Positions 23,101 to 33,700 of a stretch of DNA of 64,000 bases are shown here, one piece after another. Each line of letters starts with the position of its first letter. The first letter of the stretch is position 1. The DNA comes from Sebastes aleutianus. Its lineage: Eukaryota; Chordata; Actinopteri; Perciformes; Sebastidae. The notes under the pieces are model-generated. The model saw only the letters and a list, made by a program, of their open reading frames with translations. It was not told the origin of the DNA and made no database searches. Where the stretch lies: NCBI GenBank assembly GCA_916700875.1, contig CAKAKS010000039.1, positions 17,023,139 through 17,087,138 of the forward strand, in the 5' to 3' direction. Position numbers and translations under genes: made by a program.

Positions 23101-25107
23101 CATCACATTTAATTAATGATGTCTAATTATCTTTTGATATATTTTCTTTTCTTCTGTACTGTTTTTTGTATGTATTTCATTGTTTTTATTGGATTGTTTT
23201 CCACTGTTTGGTTAGGTTTTTCCTGCACATTTTTTGTATTTCTTGTTGTTGTTTAACTTTTGTTGTATTGCTTAAATTATGTTAGTTTTCTTCCCTTTTT
23301 GTTAATGTTTTTTTTTCTCCTGGGGTTGGGAGGTCTCTTGTATAAGCCTGTGGCTTCTTGACCTCTCCTGACACATTTCTTGTTTTGTTTTTTTAATTAA
23401 TTTAATTAAGCCAAGTTGAAACTGAGAAATCTGTTACTTTTGAAGACCTAGAAGCAGAATCAATTGGGAGCTGTCTGTGTTTCTGAATATTTTCACATTA
23501 ACGTTGGCTTCAAACACTTGATTTTAATGTGTTTTGTATGATATTATGCTATGTATTTATTTTGCATTTGTTTTATGTTGTGGCGTCTGAAACTTTAATG
23601 TATGTTTAAATGCTCCTGTCTTGGCCAGGTCTCTCTTGCAAAAGAGATTCTTAATCTCAATGAGTACTACCTGGTTAAATAAAGGTTAGATAAAAAAAAT
23701 AAATAATTGACTGGATTTTGTGCAGTTTTATATATATATGTATGTGCAAATAAATAAATACAATTAAAAAAAATACATAGTCACAAATCCCTGCTGTGTG
23801 AAATTTGGGATGTCTGCATTGCCCACGTGATAAATCTGGATCCCTGCTCCAAAATAACAGACTAAAAAAAAAGCAACTGATTTTGGGAGCTCTGGGTTTG
23901 CTCTCCTGCTACTGATGTGAATCAAAAGTCAAACATGAAAGTAACACAGGGTTTTACAGTCATAATGTAAAAGGTGAGATGAGGTAAACATGTGCAGCTC
24001 TCAGCTGCTGTGAATAAACACCCAGATGGGAAAACCAGTATGTAGGACAGACAGAGGAGCACCGGGCTGCGGCAGCCATTACTCTCTACAGCAGAGTCTC
24101 GTATGCGGGCTGCTGACCTTGGCAAAAGTTTTACAAGACAGTGTCGCACGTATATCATGATGGCTGACAGAGTAGCCCATAAGTTTACATTTTGACATCC
24201 GATTACGAGTGAAAAATGACTATTTTATCACCAACCCCCTCACCGACCACAGCGACGAGCAATAAAATGTCCGCTAACAACGAACGGTTCATTTTATTTG
24301 CTGCCAAACAGTTAGTTAAAGCGTTAATGCACTGCAAATTGATGTATTTCGCATTTTTTTTACGAGGAAGAAGCCAAACTTTAACATTAACTTGTCACAT
24401 CTTGTTTTGTTTTTGTTATAGTAGCCTGTTTTTATACTCTTTCATTCATTTATATGATAACAACGGTCATTAACGGTTTTCATTTATGTGACAACAACGG
24501 TTCATCGACGGTTCATCAACGGCATTGATTTATGTGACATCAACGGTCAACAACGGTCCATCGACGGATCAACGGTCATTAACGGTCAACAACGGTTCAT
24601 CAAAGGTCAACAATGGTTCATCAACGGTTCCTCTTAACTTTGGATGGGGAGGACAAAGACGATGTCTCCGGATGCTCGGTTCTTCGCTTTCTCGGCCCTC
24701 ATCTCTCTCTCACAACGTTTAATTTACAGCCTCTGGATCATGTAAACAACCGGCACTCGACCACCGGCATTAAAACACCGGGTTTAAAGCATCGTTGTCT
24801 CTCTAAGGCTAAGAAACCCGTTAAACTAACACTAGTTAGCCACCATAGCTATGTAGCTCCAACCGGCGTCTGCTTCTAACCTAAAGCCTAGCAACGCCAA
24901 CATTCCATTAGCTTTATAGCTAACGTTAGCGCCCGTTAAAAGGCACCACAGAAGAGATGCTGAGGATGACCCCGGTTATCACTCACAGTTTCTTTGTTGT
25001 TGCAAAGTCTGGCATTGTGCAGCCGGCGCCAGCACCACCGCGGGGTTTCTGGAGAAGGAGGCAGCAGACTTCGACAGAGAGCTGAGGACTTTCAGATATC
25101 CAGCCAT
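10547..25107 (-). CDS. idh2: Isocitrate dehydrogenase [NADP], mitochondrial
   Basis: Converts isocitrate plus NADP+ to 2-oxoglutarate, CO2 and NADPH in the mitochondrial matrix, with Mg2+/Mn2+. Eleven coding exons, 5' to 3': 25107-24987, 18930-18839, 18337-18172, 16935-16775, 16630-16487, 14972-14836, 14608-14457, 14322-14210, 13945-13848, 13762-13670, 10631-10547. All borders are GT/AG and phases agree, giving 453 aa (human 452). The first exon encodes MAGYLKVL, then a Ser/Ala/Arg-rich mitochondrial presequence ending in QQQRN. The mature part starts near YADKRIKV. Substrate arginines equivalent to human R140, R149 and R172 are present as R142 (GTIR), R151 (VFR) and R174 (IGRH). Metal-site aspartates lie in LIDDMV and YDGDVQSD. 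The C-terminus is NLDKALGK. Introns 1 (6.1 kb) and 10 (3.0 kb) are transposon-rich. It converges with znf710. Compartment (IDH2, not IDH1) follows from the presequence. Confidence 0.98.
10725..10757. repeat. (TTA)n microsatellite in idh2 intron 10
   Basis: About ten uninterrupted TTA units between the last and next-to-last coding exons of idh2. Confidence 0.9.
11080..11553. mobile_element. Non-autonomous hAT transposon
   Basis: Ends are TAGGGCTGT and ACAGCCCTA. The flanking octamers atacatat (11072-11079) and ttacatat (11554-11561) agree at 7 of 8 bases, as expected for a hAT target duplication. The interior has no coding frame and carries a (TA)n-(CA)n microsatellite at about 11415-11463. 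It is related to the truncated copy at 1-419. It sits in idh2 intron 10. Confidence 0.8.
12182..12475. repeat. Diverged hAT-like repeat (CAACTAATC family)
   Basis: Begins with AGGGTTGCAACCGATT and ends near 'gtcaatcaactaattg', with 'gattaatctg' motifs inside. It is related to the copies at 51534-52134 and 62545-62878 but much more diverged. Intronic to idh2. Confidence 0.55.
12487..12575 (+). repeat. Repeat with CTGATGAAG / GTCGAAAC motif
   Basis: Carries the pair CTGATGAAGACTTGG and GTCGAAACACGTTGGTC, then AATAAA. A reverse-orientation relative of this motif lies at 46742-46825 inside a fold-back element. The family is not identified with certainty. Confidence 0.45.
12871..13157. repeat. 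hAT-like repeat (GTCGACTAA type)
   Basis: GGGGCTGTCCTCGACC opens it. Inside are several copies of the near-palindrome TTAGTCGACTAA and its variants. It closes near 'gaccaggagggggcaacc'. It is non-coding and intronic to idh2. No clean target duplication could be assigned. Confidence 0.55.
15538..15993 (+). repeat. Interspersed repeat, copy 1 (inverted partner at 46162)
   Basis: About 455 bp in idh2 intron 5, sharing ordered blocks with the reverse complement of 46162-46560: 'ctgctaat', 'ttagtttcag/ctgaaactaag', 'ggagtccgccatgtt', 'cagaacagacaaacc' and 'gagtgcaaaaccg'. It contains a 55-bp near-palindrome at 15839-15893. Non-coding. Confidence 0.65.
17097..17133. repeat. (TA)n microsatellite in idh2 intron 3
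   Basis: About 18 uninterrupted AT dinucleotides. Confidence 0.95.
19170..19243. repeat. Fragment of CAACTAATC-type hAT repeat
   Basis: A short piece with GCTGCAACTACTGATGG and 'gttaatcaactaattg', matching end regions of the larger copies. It lies in idh2 intron 1. Confidence 0.5.
19893..20215. repeat. hAT-like repeat with GATACC motifs
   Basis: Begins near 'gagatgttgcgataccac' and ends near 'ggtactggtatctactgg', with repeated gatacc / ggtatc segments at the two ends forming imperfect inverted repeats. Contains (TTA)n. Non-coding, in idh2 intron 1. Confidence 0.5.
21024..21308. repeat. Diverged hAT-like repeat
   Basis: AGAGCTGAAACGGC at the left and 'taatcattagctgctgtcct' at the right, with 'gattaatcaatcgagag' and 'aatgattaatcgagag' inside. 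Related to the CAACTAATC group; non-coding, in idh2 intron 1. Confidence 0.5.
21309..23100. other. idh2 intron 1, no feature recognised
   Basis: AT-rich intronic sequence without a recognisable gene, RNA or repeat ends. The short open frames look random. Confidence 0.5.
23600..23705 (+). repeat. LINE-like 3' tail
   Basis: Contains 'cttggccaggtctctcttg', 'aatctcaatgag' and 'ctggttaaataaaggtt' followed by an A-rich end. This is a layout I associate with the 3' tails of fish LINEs. No coding part is attached. T-rich sequence at 23100-23420 ('tataagcctgtggcttc') may be a second LINE tail. Family calls are from memory. Confidence 0.45.
24461..24630. repeat. Degenerate array of AACGG-containing units
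   Basis: About 170 bp in idh2 intron 1, roughly 360-530 bp from the first coding exon. I count ten AACGG cores (near 24462, 24472, 24496, 24518, 24541, 24551, 24570, 24580, 24589, 24623) plus CGACGG, CAAAGG and CAATGG variants. The core is usually embedded in 'caacggttcat' or 'caacggtcaa'. AACGG within YAACGG is the MYB-family recognition core, so the array is a potential binding cluster as well as a degenerate tandem repeat. Confidence 0.7.
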
Positions 25108-25330
25108 AGTCTCTAGTCTCCCCGGTGCCGGTTCACTTTTTTTTGGAGGTTGACGCGACTTGACGGAACTCAGAAGGAGAGAGAGGGCAAACCGCTCTGA
25201 GGCTCTCTGCAATATAGTGAGCGAGCAGCGGCAGCACCGCCCTCCTTCGTCTTCTTCTCCACCCTCACCACGCTGGTTGCTACGTCACAGAGCCGCACAG
25301 ACACAGAGGAGGGACCGGGAGTAAGTAGCG
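25108..25330 (-). promoter_or_regulatory. idh2: Probable idh2 promoter and 5'UTR
   Basis: GC-richer, CpG-containing sequence lies directly upstream of the idh2 ATG. TACGTCAC at 25281-25288 reads GTGACGTA on minus, a CREB/ATF-like site, about 175 bp from the ATG. No TATA box is seen. The start site cannot be fixed from sequence. Confidence 0.5.
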
Positions 25331-25770
25331 GCTTCTCTTCTCTCCGTTAACAGCTCCTCCTCTCCGTCTAGACAACAGTACAGTACAGAGCTCGGTGAAC
25401 TCTGCTTCTCATGACCCCGAGGAGCGAAGGTCACCATCAGCCATCACTGATCATTACATTAAATGTAGGTTATTGACTTTTAGTCTCAGGTGTGGATCAG
25501 GCCTCAAATAACCCTGATGACGTCATCAGGGTTATTTTTGGGGGATTTTGGAAACTCTCCATAGCCATAGAAGACATAGTCTGAAATGGCATACTATGCA
25601 CTACATACTCAGGTGTACTATCGTTCAACATACTTTTGTGTGAATAAACAGTAGTATGTATCTTTTCGGACGCACTGATCTGTAATTTACATCGTCACTT
25701 TCCTGAGAGCCGGTTGGACCAAAATGACGATTTGTGAGAATCAAAGTCTGAATTAGTTTAAAATATGTAT

Positions 25771-26587
25771 TGATTGATGAATTATAATAGCCCTGCAAAC
25801 ACACAACTGAGTGCAACAGACATTCAACAAGTCACATGGGACATGTGTTGGCAGGGAGCCCTGTTAAAGGGACACTTCACTAGTTTTACATATCAAGTTC
25901 ACAGAGTACCACTCAGCCTGTGAATACAGTTAAACAATGGTTGCATCCAAAATGTCATACTAACATGCTATTTAGTTCGCTAAAACAGTATGTGAAATTT
26001 TTTAGTATGTCCGAAACCTTAGTATGAAACCAATAGTACACGAATTGCATACTATTTCCTGTGAAATATTACCGTATGCAACGCTGGACAGTACGGCGGC
26101 ATAAATATCCCACAATGCAATGCGGTAGTGAGGACAATGTTAATAACGGACTTTTTGACACATATTGAGTATGTATAGTATGTTATTTCGGACGCAGCCT
26201 TATACTTACACATAAATTGAAGCGTTATTGAAGTTACAGAGCTGTCCGTCAACGTCCGTTATGAACATTGTCCTCACTACCGCATTGCATTGTGAGATAC
26301 TTATGCCACCGTACTGTCCAGCGTTGCATACGGTAATATTTCACAGGAAATAGTATGCACTATTGGTTTCATACTAAGCTTTCGGACATACTAAAAAATC
26401 TCACATACTGTTTTAGCGTACTAAATAGCATGTTAGTATGACATTTTGGACGCAACCATTGTTTATCTGTATTCACAGGCTGAGTGGTACTCTGTGAACT
26501 TGATATATAAAACTAGTGAAGTGTGACTTGTTGAATGTCTGTTGCACTCAGTTGTGTGTTTGCAGGGTTATTATAATTCATCAATCA
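25771..26587. repeat. Large imperfect inverted repeat (palindrome)
   Basis: The left arm (about 25771-26145) and right arm (about 26244-26587) are reverse complements with some mismatches. For example, 'gattgatgaattataatag' at the left edge meets 'ctattataattcatcaatc'-like sequence at the right edge. The left arm carries about 37 extra bases near 25837-25876. Within the arms are copies of a GCGTCCGAAAT / CATACTA element related to 42034-43473. The duplication also includes sequence flanking those copies, so it is not just two independent insertions. Confidence 0.8.
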
Positions 26588-26718
26588 ATTTAGATTGCCA
26601 ACAAAATGTACATTGTGTATTTGACTGCCTGTTAGTGTTGCCACAATACTGTAATTTCTTATTAAATTGAGGCAACATTAAGGGCATAACATTTTAGATT
26701 TTTATTAAAAGATAAATA

Positions 26719-26721
<3 letters not shown>

Positions 26722-26793
<72 letters not shown>
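26722..26793. repeat. (GT)n microsatellite
   Basis: About 36 GT units with one GTATGT interruption. Confidence 0.95.
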
Positions 26794-26794
<1 letters not shown>

Positions 26795-27627
26795 GACTTG
26801 CTGTCAGAGAGAAGAGAGAGCAGAAAGTGCAGCTGGTACCATGAATCAATACTGTAGAAATAATAGAGTATTGAAACCATTTCAAATATTCAGGATCGAT
26901 ATGTGCCGATTCTTCAATATTTTTGACAACACTACTGCCTGTACCTCCTCCATAGACAGCCTACTGAAGGTCAATATGCCCTATTATAATGCAGACTTAC
27001 AACTTATTATCAGCGTAAATGCAAACTAACAGTAACTGATGGAAAGTAGCCCTTAAGATGTGAGTTAGTAGAAGAAATAATCCTTTAAGGAAAAACACAC
27101 CATTTAGTGTTTTCTGAATAATTCTTCCAGTTGTTTGATTATTTGCTTTAAGACAACTTTACTGACTTTTGATGCCATTTTGCATACTATTAATGCATCA
27201 TACTTGTTAGAAAAACATTATGTAATATTAGCTAGACGAGAACCCACTGAAATGCAAAATCATACACTTATGACATAGCAAAGAAAAATAGCATAAGTCA
27301 ACATATTAAAAATACAGCAATATGAACTTAGAAGACTATGACTGTGTGTAAAATGTGCACAACCACAATACAGCGGGTCTAAATAATGAATATATACTGT
27401 TTAAGTTTATTAGAATGCAAAAACATGTATACAGTATATAAAAACATCAATCTAAAAGGGTTGACAGTAGATATAGGGAAAGGCAGCCGAAATTGAGACT
27501 TACACATAAGGTCATGCAAGGTAAGGGGCCAAGGTATTTTAAGAATTAATTTATGCTAATTAGGGACTCTCATAGATATTTAACTAGAGGCTGGGACGCA
27601 GGGAAAAGGCATAAGAGTCTGAGGAAT

Positions 27628-28005
27628 TTATCTATCGTATGTTACTTTTCTCCTCCTATCCCATGCTTTAGAAAGATATTCAGAAAATACAAAAACATTA
27701 TCAAAAAGATATTCAATTAAGGCTCTAGTCTCCATACCTATCAAATCTAAACCAGGAACATGAACTTTTTGTAAATGATATTTGTTGTAAATCATGATAT
27801 AAAGGACAAAATACAATGAAATGAATTCGTTCTCAGCCTCATTTAGTTCACAATATTGACACAGTCTTTCGCTTTCAATTACACTTCTGTATCTTCCTGT
27901 TTCAATAAGTAATGGGAATATACCACATCTTACATGTGCACAAAGTGACCTCTGACTTTTAGACAAATTATATTTAACATATTTTTCACATTTGTAATCT
28001 TTCAT
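27628..28005 (-). pseudogene. LINE ORF2 C-terminal fragment
   Basis: A 125-codon minus-strand frame contains KSQRSLCAHVRCGI, LLIETGRYRS and ERLCQYCELNEAENE. That order (QRS..A..RCGI, .IETGRY, ER.C..C...E.E.E) is typical of the region after the reverse transcriptase in L1-like fish retrotransposon ORF2 proteins, including a CxxC-type pair. No reverse transcriptase or endonuclease domain accompanies it, so it is a 5'-truncated dead copy. Assignment is from remembered family motifs. Confidence 0.65.
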
Positions 28006-28029
28006 GAATAAACTTAGTTCTTAATTTGG

Positions 28030-30230
28030 GCTTTGTCTCAATGAAAATGTATTTGTATATGATCTGTAATATAATTATTTTTGATATGTCAAATAAATCA
28101 AAATATGCACTACTAAACTGATCAATTATATTACGCTACAGTTGCAAAAGTGGATAACAGATGCAGTAGCTGTTTACCTTGTTAAAAATCCAGAAAAAAG
28201 TTCAGACAGATAATGTGTATTGTTTATTGAACAGTGATGAAACTGTTAGCAAAGAAACAAATAAAAAAAACAAAAAACAGTGCATTCAGATCAGAAACTG
28301 CAAACCGATGAAGATACTTGCCCATGCAGAGCGGTATCTTTTTGTGCAAAACCTCACAGGGTTTGTTTTATTATAGAGAAAAGCTCAGATACGTCTTATG
28401 GTGGAGCAGGAGTAAACTCCAGTAAACATTAAAAACGGACAAGTAATTTACAGAGATCCCCTATCATCTGCAGGATGGGTACAGGGTAGTCACATTCCAA
28501 AAAGCCTCAGCAGAGGGCCCTCTAATTTTAGCAGAGGAAGGTTACCATACTTGGGAGAAGGATTGGGAAGTGTGCAGCACAGTCACATGACGGGCCTGGT
28601 GGTGAGTCAGAAAAAGAGACAGCCAGGTCACCTCTGAAGTATACTCGTTCATTTGAGAATAGGGGGCCTGCATTGACAAAGGTCAGACATGCAAAAGGCC
28701 AAATAAAAATGTCTATAAACATGCAGTGTCTTGAGTTGTATGAAAAATATATAACATTCCTCAATTTGTGTTTGAGAAGGTCAGCTGTTTTTGTACCTGA
28801 CAGTTTTGTCCTGCACATGTAATACGAGACTGTAAAGCAGGTTATTGCGGTCAGACAGGGGCCAGTAGCAATTACATAATCTTCTGACTTTCTACAGCAA
28901 CCTTCGACCCTTTCCTACGTAAACAGTGTCCACATGCTGCCTCCTTCATAGACACTCTCAGATGTCACCCTGTAAACCTCAAGGTCAAACTCTATATTTA
29001 CAGAATGGTAGACTACTCCATTGTGCTTTAAAGTGAAGACTTATTTATCGGACACATTCAAACTTTAACCTCGTCAATAGAGAAGGAACTAAATGTTTTA
29101 TTTCGAGAGTCAGCTGCTCAGCTGCAGCTCTGATCTGACTTTAATTCACATCTGAGGCTGTAATGCTATTATTACTGTCAACTTGGTGCTGCTTCCTCTT
29201 TTGTCTGCTCGTACAACAGCAGAGACACATCTTAATTTGCTCGTAGGAGTTTAGGTTATAATTTGATGCTATATAAAGTACTTCCCCAGTGTTCTTAGAC
29301 TTGATTGGTAACTGGATATAAAAAAATAAAACATAGTCTTGAGCCTATAATATGATGAATGTGCTCCATCTGCTGGACTCCTTTAGAAGGCAATGAGACC
29401 TTGTTGGTGAGCCTACAACGACCTCTGCTGGAGGATGTGTAGATAGTTGATTTCAGAAGATGGATTTGTTCATCTACCAGCAACATGTAATGATATATAC
29501 AGTATATAAAGGATTTCAACTGCAGCTTCAATTTTAACTTTATCGTCCTCAGAGGGAATGTTGTCTTGAAGCAGGGGGAAACAGAACAAACACAGACTGA
29601 AACATTATCAAATCAAAACATAATTAAATACACAAAACATATAATGATGCTTAAACCCCAACACAAGCTAACAATGTGCAATACAATATGTGTATTGTGA
29701 CAGTATAACATGAAACCTGGAGCTCAGCCATCATCATCCAACGCAGTCATCAACTGTTAAAACATCATCACCATCACAGGCTTCAAGTGAGTTTTAGGAT
29801 AATAATAATAATAATATTAATAAATTGGACTGATATAGCACCTTTCAAGAAACCCAAGGATGCTTTACAAAGAGGGCACTCAAATTCATACTAATAATAA
29901 AATGGAGGAAATTGAACTGTAGCTAAGTCATTAAAGAGTGATGGGTAGATAGAGTAGATTAACTTTAAGATTATAGTATATGCCTGAATGCGTTGCTCCT
30001 GACTTTTTATTTTACATGGTACAAAGATATGTCCCTGGCACCAAAGTACCAAAAAAGAGTTCTGTAGTTCTGGGTCCAACATGTGGAAAGCAACATCAAT
30101 TGATGCTGTAAAGATGTTAAAACTCAACTTTTTATCTATTACTTCTTTAACAAAATTGTGTTCACTTCTGCTCAATCTTAGACATTTTTAATTATTAAAA
30201 TGATAATGATCGCAGTGGTTATGGTAACCA
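28030..30230. other. Intergenic, no gene recognised
   Basis: AT-rich sequence between the LINE fragment and an A/T tract. A short stretch near 29835-29877 ('atagcacctttcaag...ggatgctttacaaag') resembles a dispersed fish repeat. No gene, RNA or regulatory motif is supported. Confidence 0.45.
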
Positions 30231-30390
30231 TATTTATTATATTATATTATATTTCTTTTTTTATTTTATTGTATTTTATTTTAATTTTGTTTATTATTTT
30301 ACTTCCCTTTTTAATTTATTTAAAATTTTAACTGTTCTTTTTTATTTGTATTATTTAAATTAATTATTATTTTTATTATTTCTTTTTTTA
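30231..30390. repeat. A/T-rich low-complexity tract
   Basis: Almost only A and T, with (TATAT)n and TTTTATT-like units. It ends about 100 bp before the dehydrogenase promoter motifs. Confidence 0.85.
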
Positions 30391-30489
30391 ATGTCCGAGG
30401 CACAGAGCAAAAAAGACTAAAGCTTAGGAGAAAATATAAGTTAGAAGATAATTAATAATAAGAACCAATAGGATTGTTCCATAAGATGC

Positions 30490-30722
30490 CGGTAGGCGGG
30501 ACTTCCGGGAGGAAGGCTGTGTGTTATGTAGCTGTTTCTGTTACGACATGTGAACTGTTTTCAGGGCATTTCTTCTTGTTGGTTTGCGGTAATTTTTGTA
30601 GCTCAAAGCGATAGAAAGGGACCGTGTTAAACAGAAATACATTGGGGAGGTACTGATCTGACTTTAAACAGGAAAAGGTTTAATTCACTAGTATATAAAC
30701 AGTCTGGAGGATTGGCAGGACA
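30490..30722 (+). promoter_or_regulatory. Probable promoter and leader of the dehydrogenase gene
   Basis: ACTTCCGG at 30501-30508 is a perfect reverse-strand ETS site (CCGGAAGT) in a short GC-richer patch. No TATA box is seen. About 215 bases later comes the first ATG of the SDR gene. An ETS-driven TATA-less start near 30520-30560 is plausible inference. Confidence 0.5.
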
Positions 30723-33700
30723 ATGCAGACCTTCACAGCCATAAGATCATTTGTTTTCCACTATCCTAAAACTATTGCTGTGGTCACAGTAACAGGTAAT
30801 TATTTTCTGGAAGAAATAACAACTTGCTTTTATAGTCTAGTGCTAACAAGTGTAACAAGCTCATATTGTCAAAATATTCTTCATTTAAAATTCAAACCAA
30901 GTGTTTTTAGACATAATGTGACATGTACCTATTTTGCTTTGCTCTTCTGTAATTACTGCATTAGAGCACATTAGTACATATTTACTAGCCCACAGTTTAA
31001 ATACACAATGTGGGCTTTCATTATAGTTATACAAATGAGTGACTTGATTAAAGCCTTGATTGTTGTCTATATGGTCACATGATGTAAAGTATGATTTTCA
31101 TAGAGGGATGGATGGATAGACAGAGATTTGACAACAATTAAGGTACATACATAAGTGTATCAGTGAATAATATTAGTAATATAATAACATCAGTGCGATT
31201 GTTTTAAGTTTTGTTAATGTATCTTTGGGAATTTTCAAATTTAACAAATCTAAAAATCAATAAATACATGTTTAAAAAAAAATACACGACTGCAGTTCTG
31301 ACATACAATTAAATAGTCAAGGACAAAAACACAATAAACGAACATTTTCCTTGTGGTCCTCTTAAGAAATTGATCTTCAAGACAAACAAAACACATGCAA
31401 AACAAACAGCCAAAACTGAATTATACTAACAGGCAAAACTAAGTTATTAGAGCGCACAAAACAGACGCTCTTCAGAGTTTTTGTAAAAATAGTATACAAA
31501 GCTGTGCTTCAAGAATGAAAGAAATTGATTCTTTAATCTATGAAATGTCAAAAAATATTGAAAAGATTTCCCGGAGAGATTTCCCAATTGGCGTCTTCAA
31601 ATAGCTTGTTTTTATAAACCCTTTTTACAGTGTTAAAAAGCAGCAAATTAATTTGTTTGAAAGGCTGGAACCAACTTCAGACATTTTTTTCAGGCTAATA
31701 TTTGGCATTTTGCTTGAAAAATGACTGAAATGATAACAAAATAGTTGCCGGTAGTTTGGATGTAAAACCTTTTGACATTTGAGGATATTTTGGTGCTACA
31801 TTTAAAGGCTGCAGGTTCCTCAGTTATCTATGAAAGGCGGAGAGGTATTTAACTGTGTGGACTTCGTTACAGGAGTGGGACTTCTTGGTGTGAAGAAATG
31901 GATGGCAGGTGGAGTGTGTCGCAGCAGAGCCTCGTTGGACGGAAAGACCGTCATGATCACCGGAGGCAACACTGGGATTGGCAAAGAGACCGCTGTTGAC
32001 CTGGCTGGAAGGGGTTAGTGATGTATCCTGGTTTCATATTCTAGTCTTTAAATATCTAATTTCATTTGAAACGTGCAAGATTTGCTGCTGTGTTTCAGGC
32101 GCGAGAGTCATTCTGGCCTGTAGAGACATGGACAGAGCCAATAAAGCTGCAGAAGAGGTGAGGAGGAGGACCGGAAATGACAACGTTATTGTCAAGAAAT
32201 TGGACTTGGCGTCTCTAAAGTCGGTGCGAGAACTAGCCAAAGACGTCCTGGCGAGCGAAGAGAGGCTGGATGTTCTCATCAATAATGCAGGTAAATGTAC
32301 AGATCACCTCTGACCCCTGATTGCTGTGATATATCCAACAGCTTTGAGACTTTTGATTATTATTTTTAGGTATTATGAGCTGTCCAAAATGGCAGACTGA
32401 AGATGGCTTTGAAATGCAGTTTGGTGTGAACCACCTGGGCCATTTCCTTTTGACAAACTGTCTGTTGGATCTCCTGAAGAAATCGTCTCCGAGCCGCGTC
32501 GTCAACGTCTCCAGTTTAGCTCATGAAAGAGGTGCAGTTAATTTATCTTTTTCTGTTTCACTTCAAGAGATGTCGATTTTTATTCTCTCTCAGGAATGTC
32601 GTCTTTTTAGTGTGTCATTTAATATTTAATACCACATCTACGAATACTGCTTTCACTCAACAGGTCAAATCTATTTTGATGACATACATCAGGAGAAAGA
32701 TTACCGCCCTAGGAAAAGCTATTCACAAAGTAAACTAGCTAATGTCCTCTTTACAAAGGAGCTGGCTAACAGGCTGCAAGGTATTTCAACCTTTTATAGC
32801 TCACACCTATGCAGCGTTTAATAAACGGAATAAAGTGGATACATGATGTCCTATGTCTTGTTATTTTGCAGGTAGCGGAGTAACGACATACAGCCTTCAC
32901 CCTGGAATAATCCGGACGGAGCTCGGCCGTCACTTCTGGCCCACAATTCCCCTGTGGAAGAGAGTTGTATTCACACCACTCAGTTTCCTCATCAAGTCTC
33001 CTACAGAAGGGGCTCAGACCACCATCTACTGCGCTGTGGAGGAAAGCCTGCAGGATAAGAGTGGACTCTACTACAGGTCAGTCATTGTAACGCTGTAGAC
33101 CGTAGCTTCATTATTAGAGGTGAGACAGCCACTATCAAAATATCTTAGTATATCGAGATTCTTGGAAGCCCCAGAGCAAAAATTAGTGAACTGTTAACCT
33201 CCATTGCTGACAGTGTGATAGCAAATAATTGTCTATTCGTCCAGCAGACTCGGAGTAACGTTTGTATTCATTTTGGTTTCATATTCATGGGCACCTGATG
33301 AATGAATTTTTTTCTCTCCACTGACTCCTGACGGAAATATCTGGCTTTTAAGCTGCTAAATGCGCTACAATGTTCATCAGCTCGTCGCTGACTTGTCATT
33401 TGGTGCTGGCCAGGTAGCATACAGCGTGCTTATCAGAGCTTTTTTTGCAGAAGACAGCTGCCTGCTGCAGGTGGAAACTAAGTTGATGAAAGCATAGCTG
33501 CAGGCAAGAAAGCCAAAAAGATTTATTTTAAATAAATTAATAGGCTTCCTAGAGCTGAGAGGGACTGCAGAGACACCTACAAGTGACCCCTTTCACATTA
33601 TACATACAGCACAGTGATCATTTGATATTCATATTGTTGTATAAAAAAATATGATCGGCACAACTTTAAAACTAGATTTTTAGCACATGGATCTTTTTCG

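Noticed and set aside
25938..26200. Target duplication around the CATACTA element in the left palindrome arm
   Set aside because: The flanking triplets (atg / tta) do not match, so no clean insertion footprint could be claimed there.
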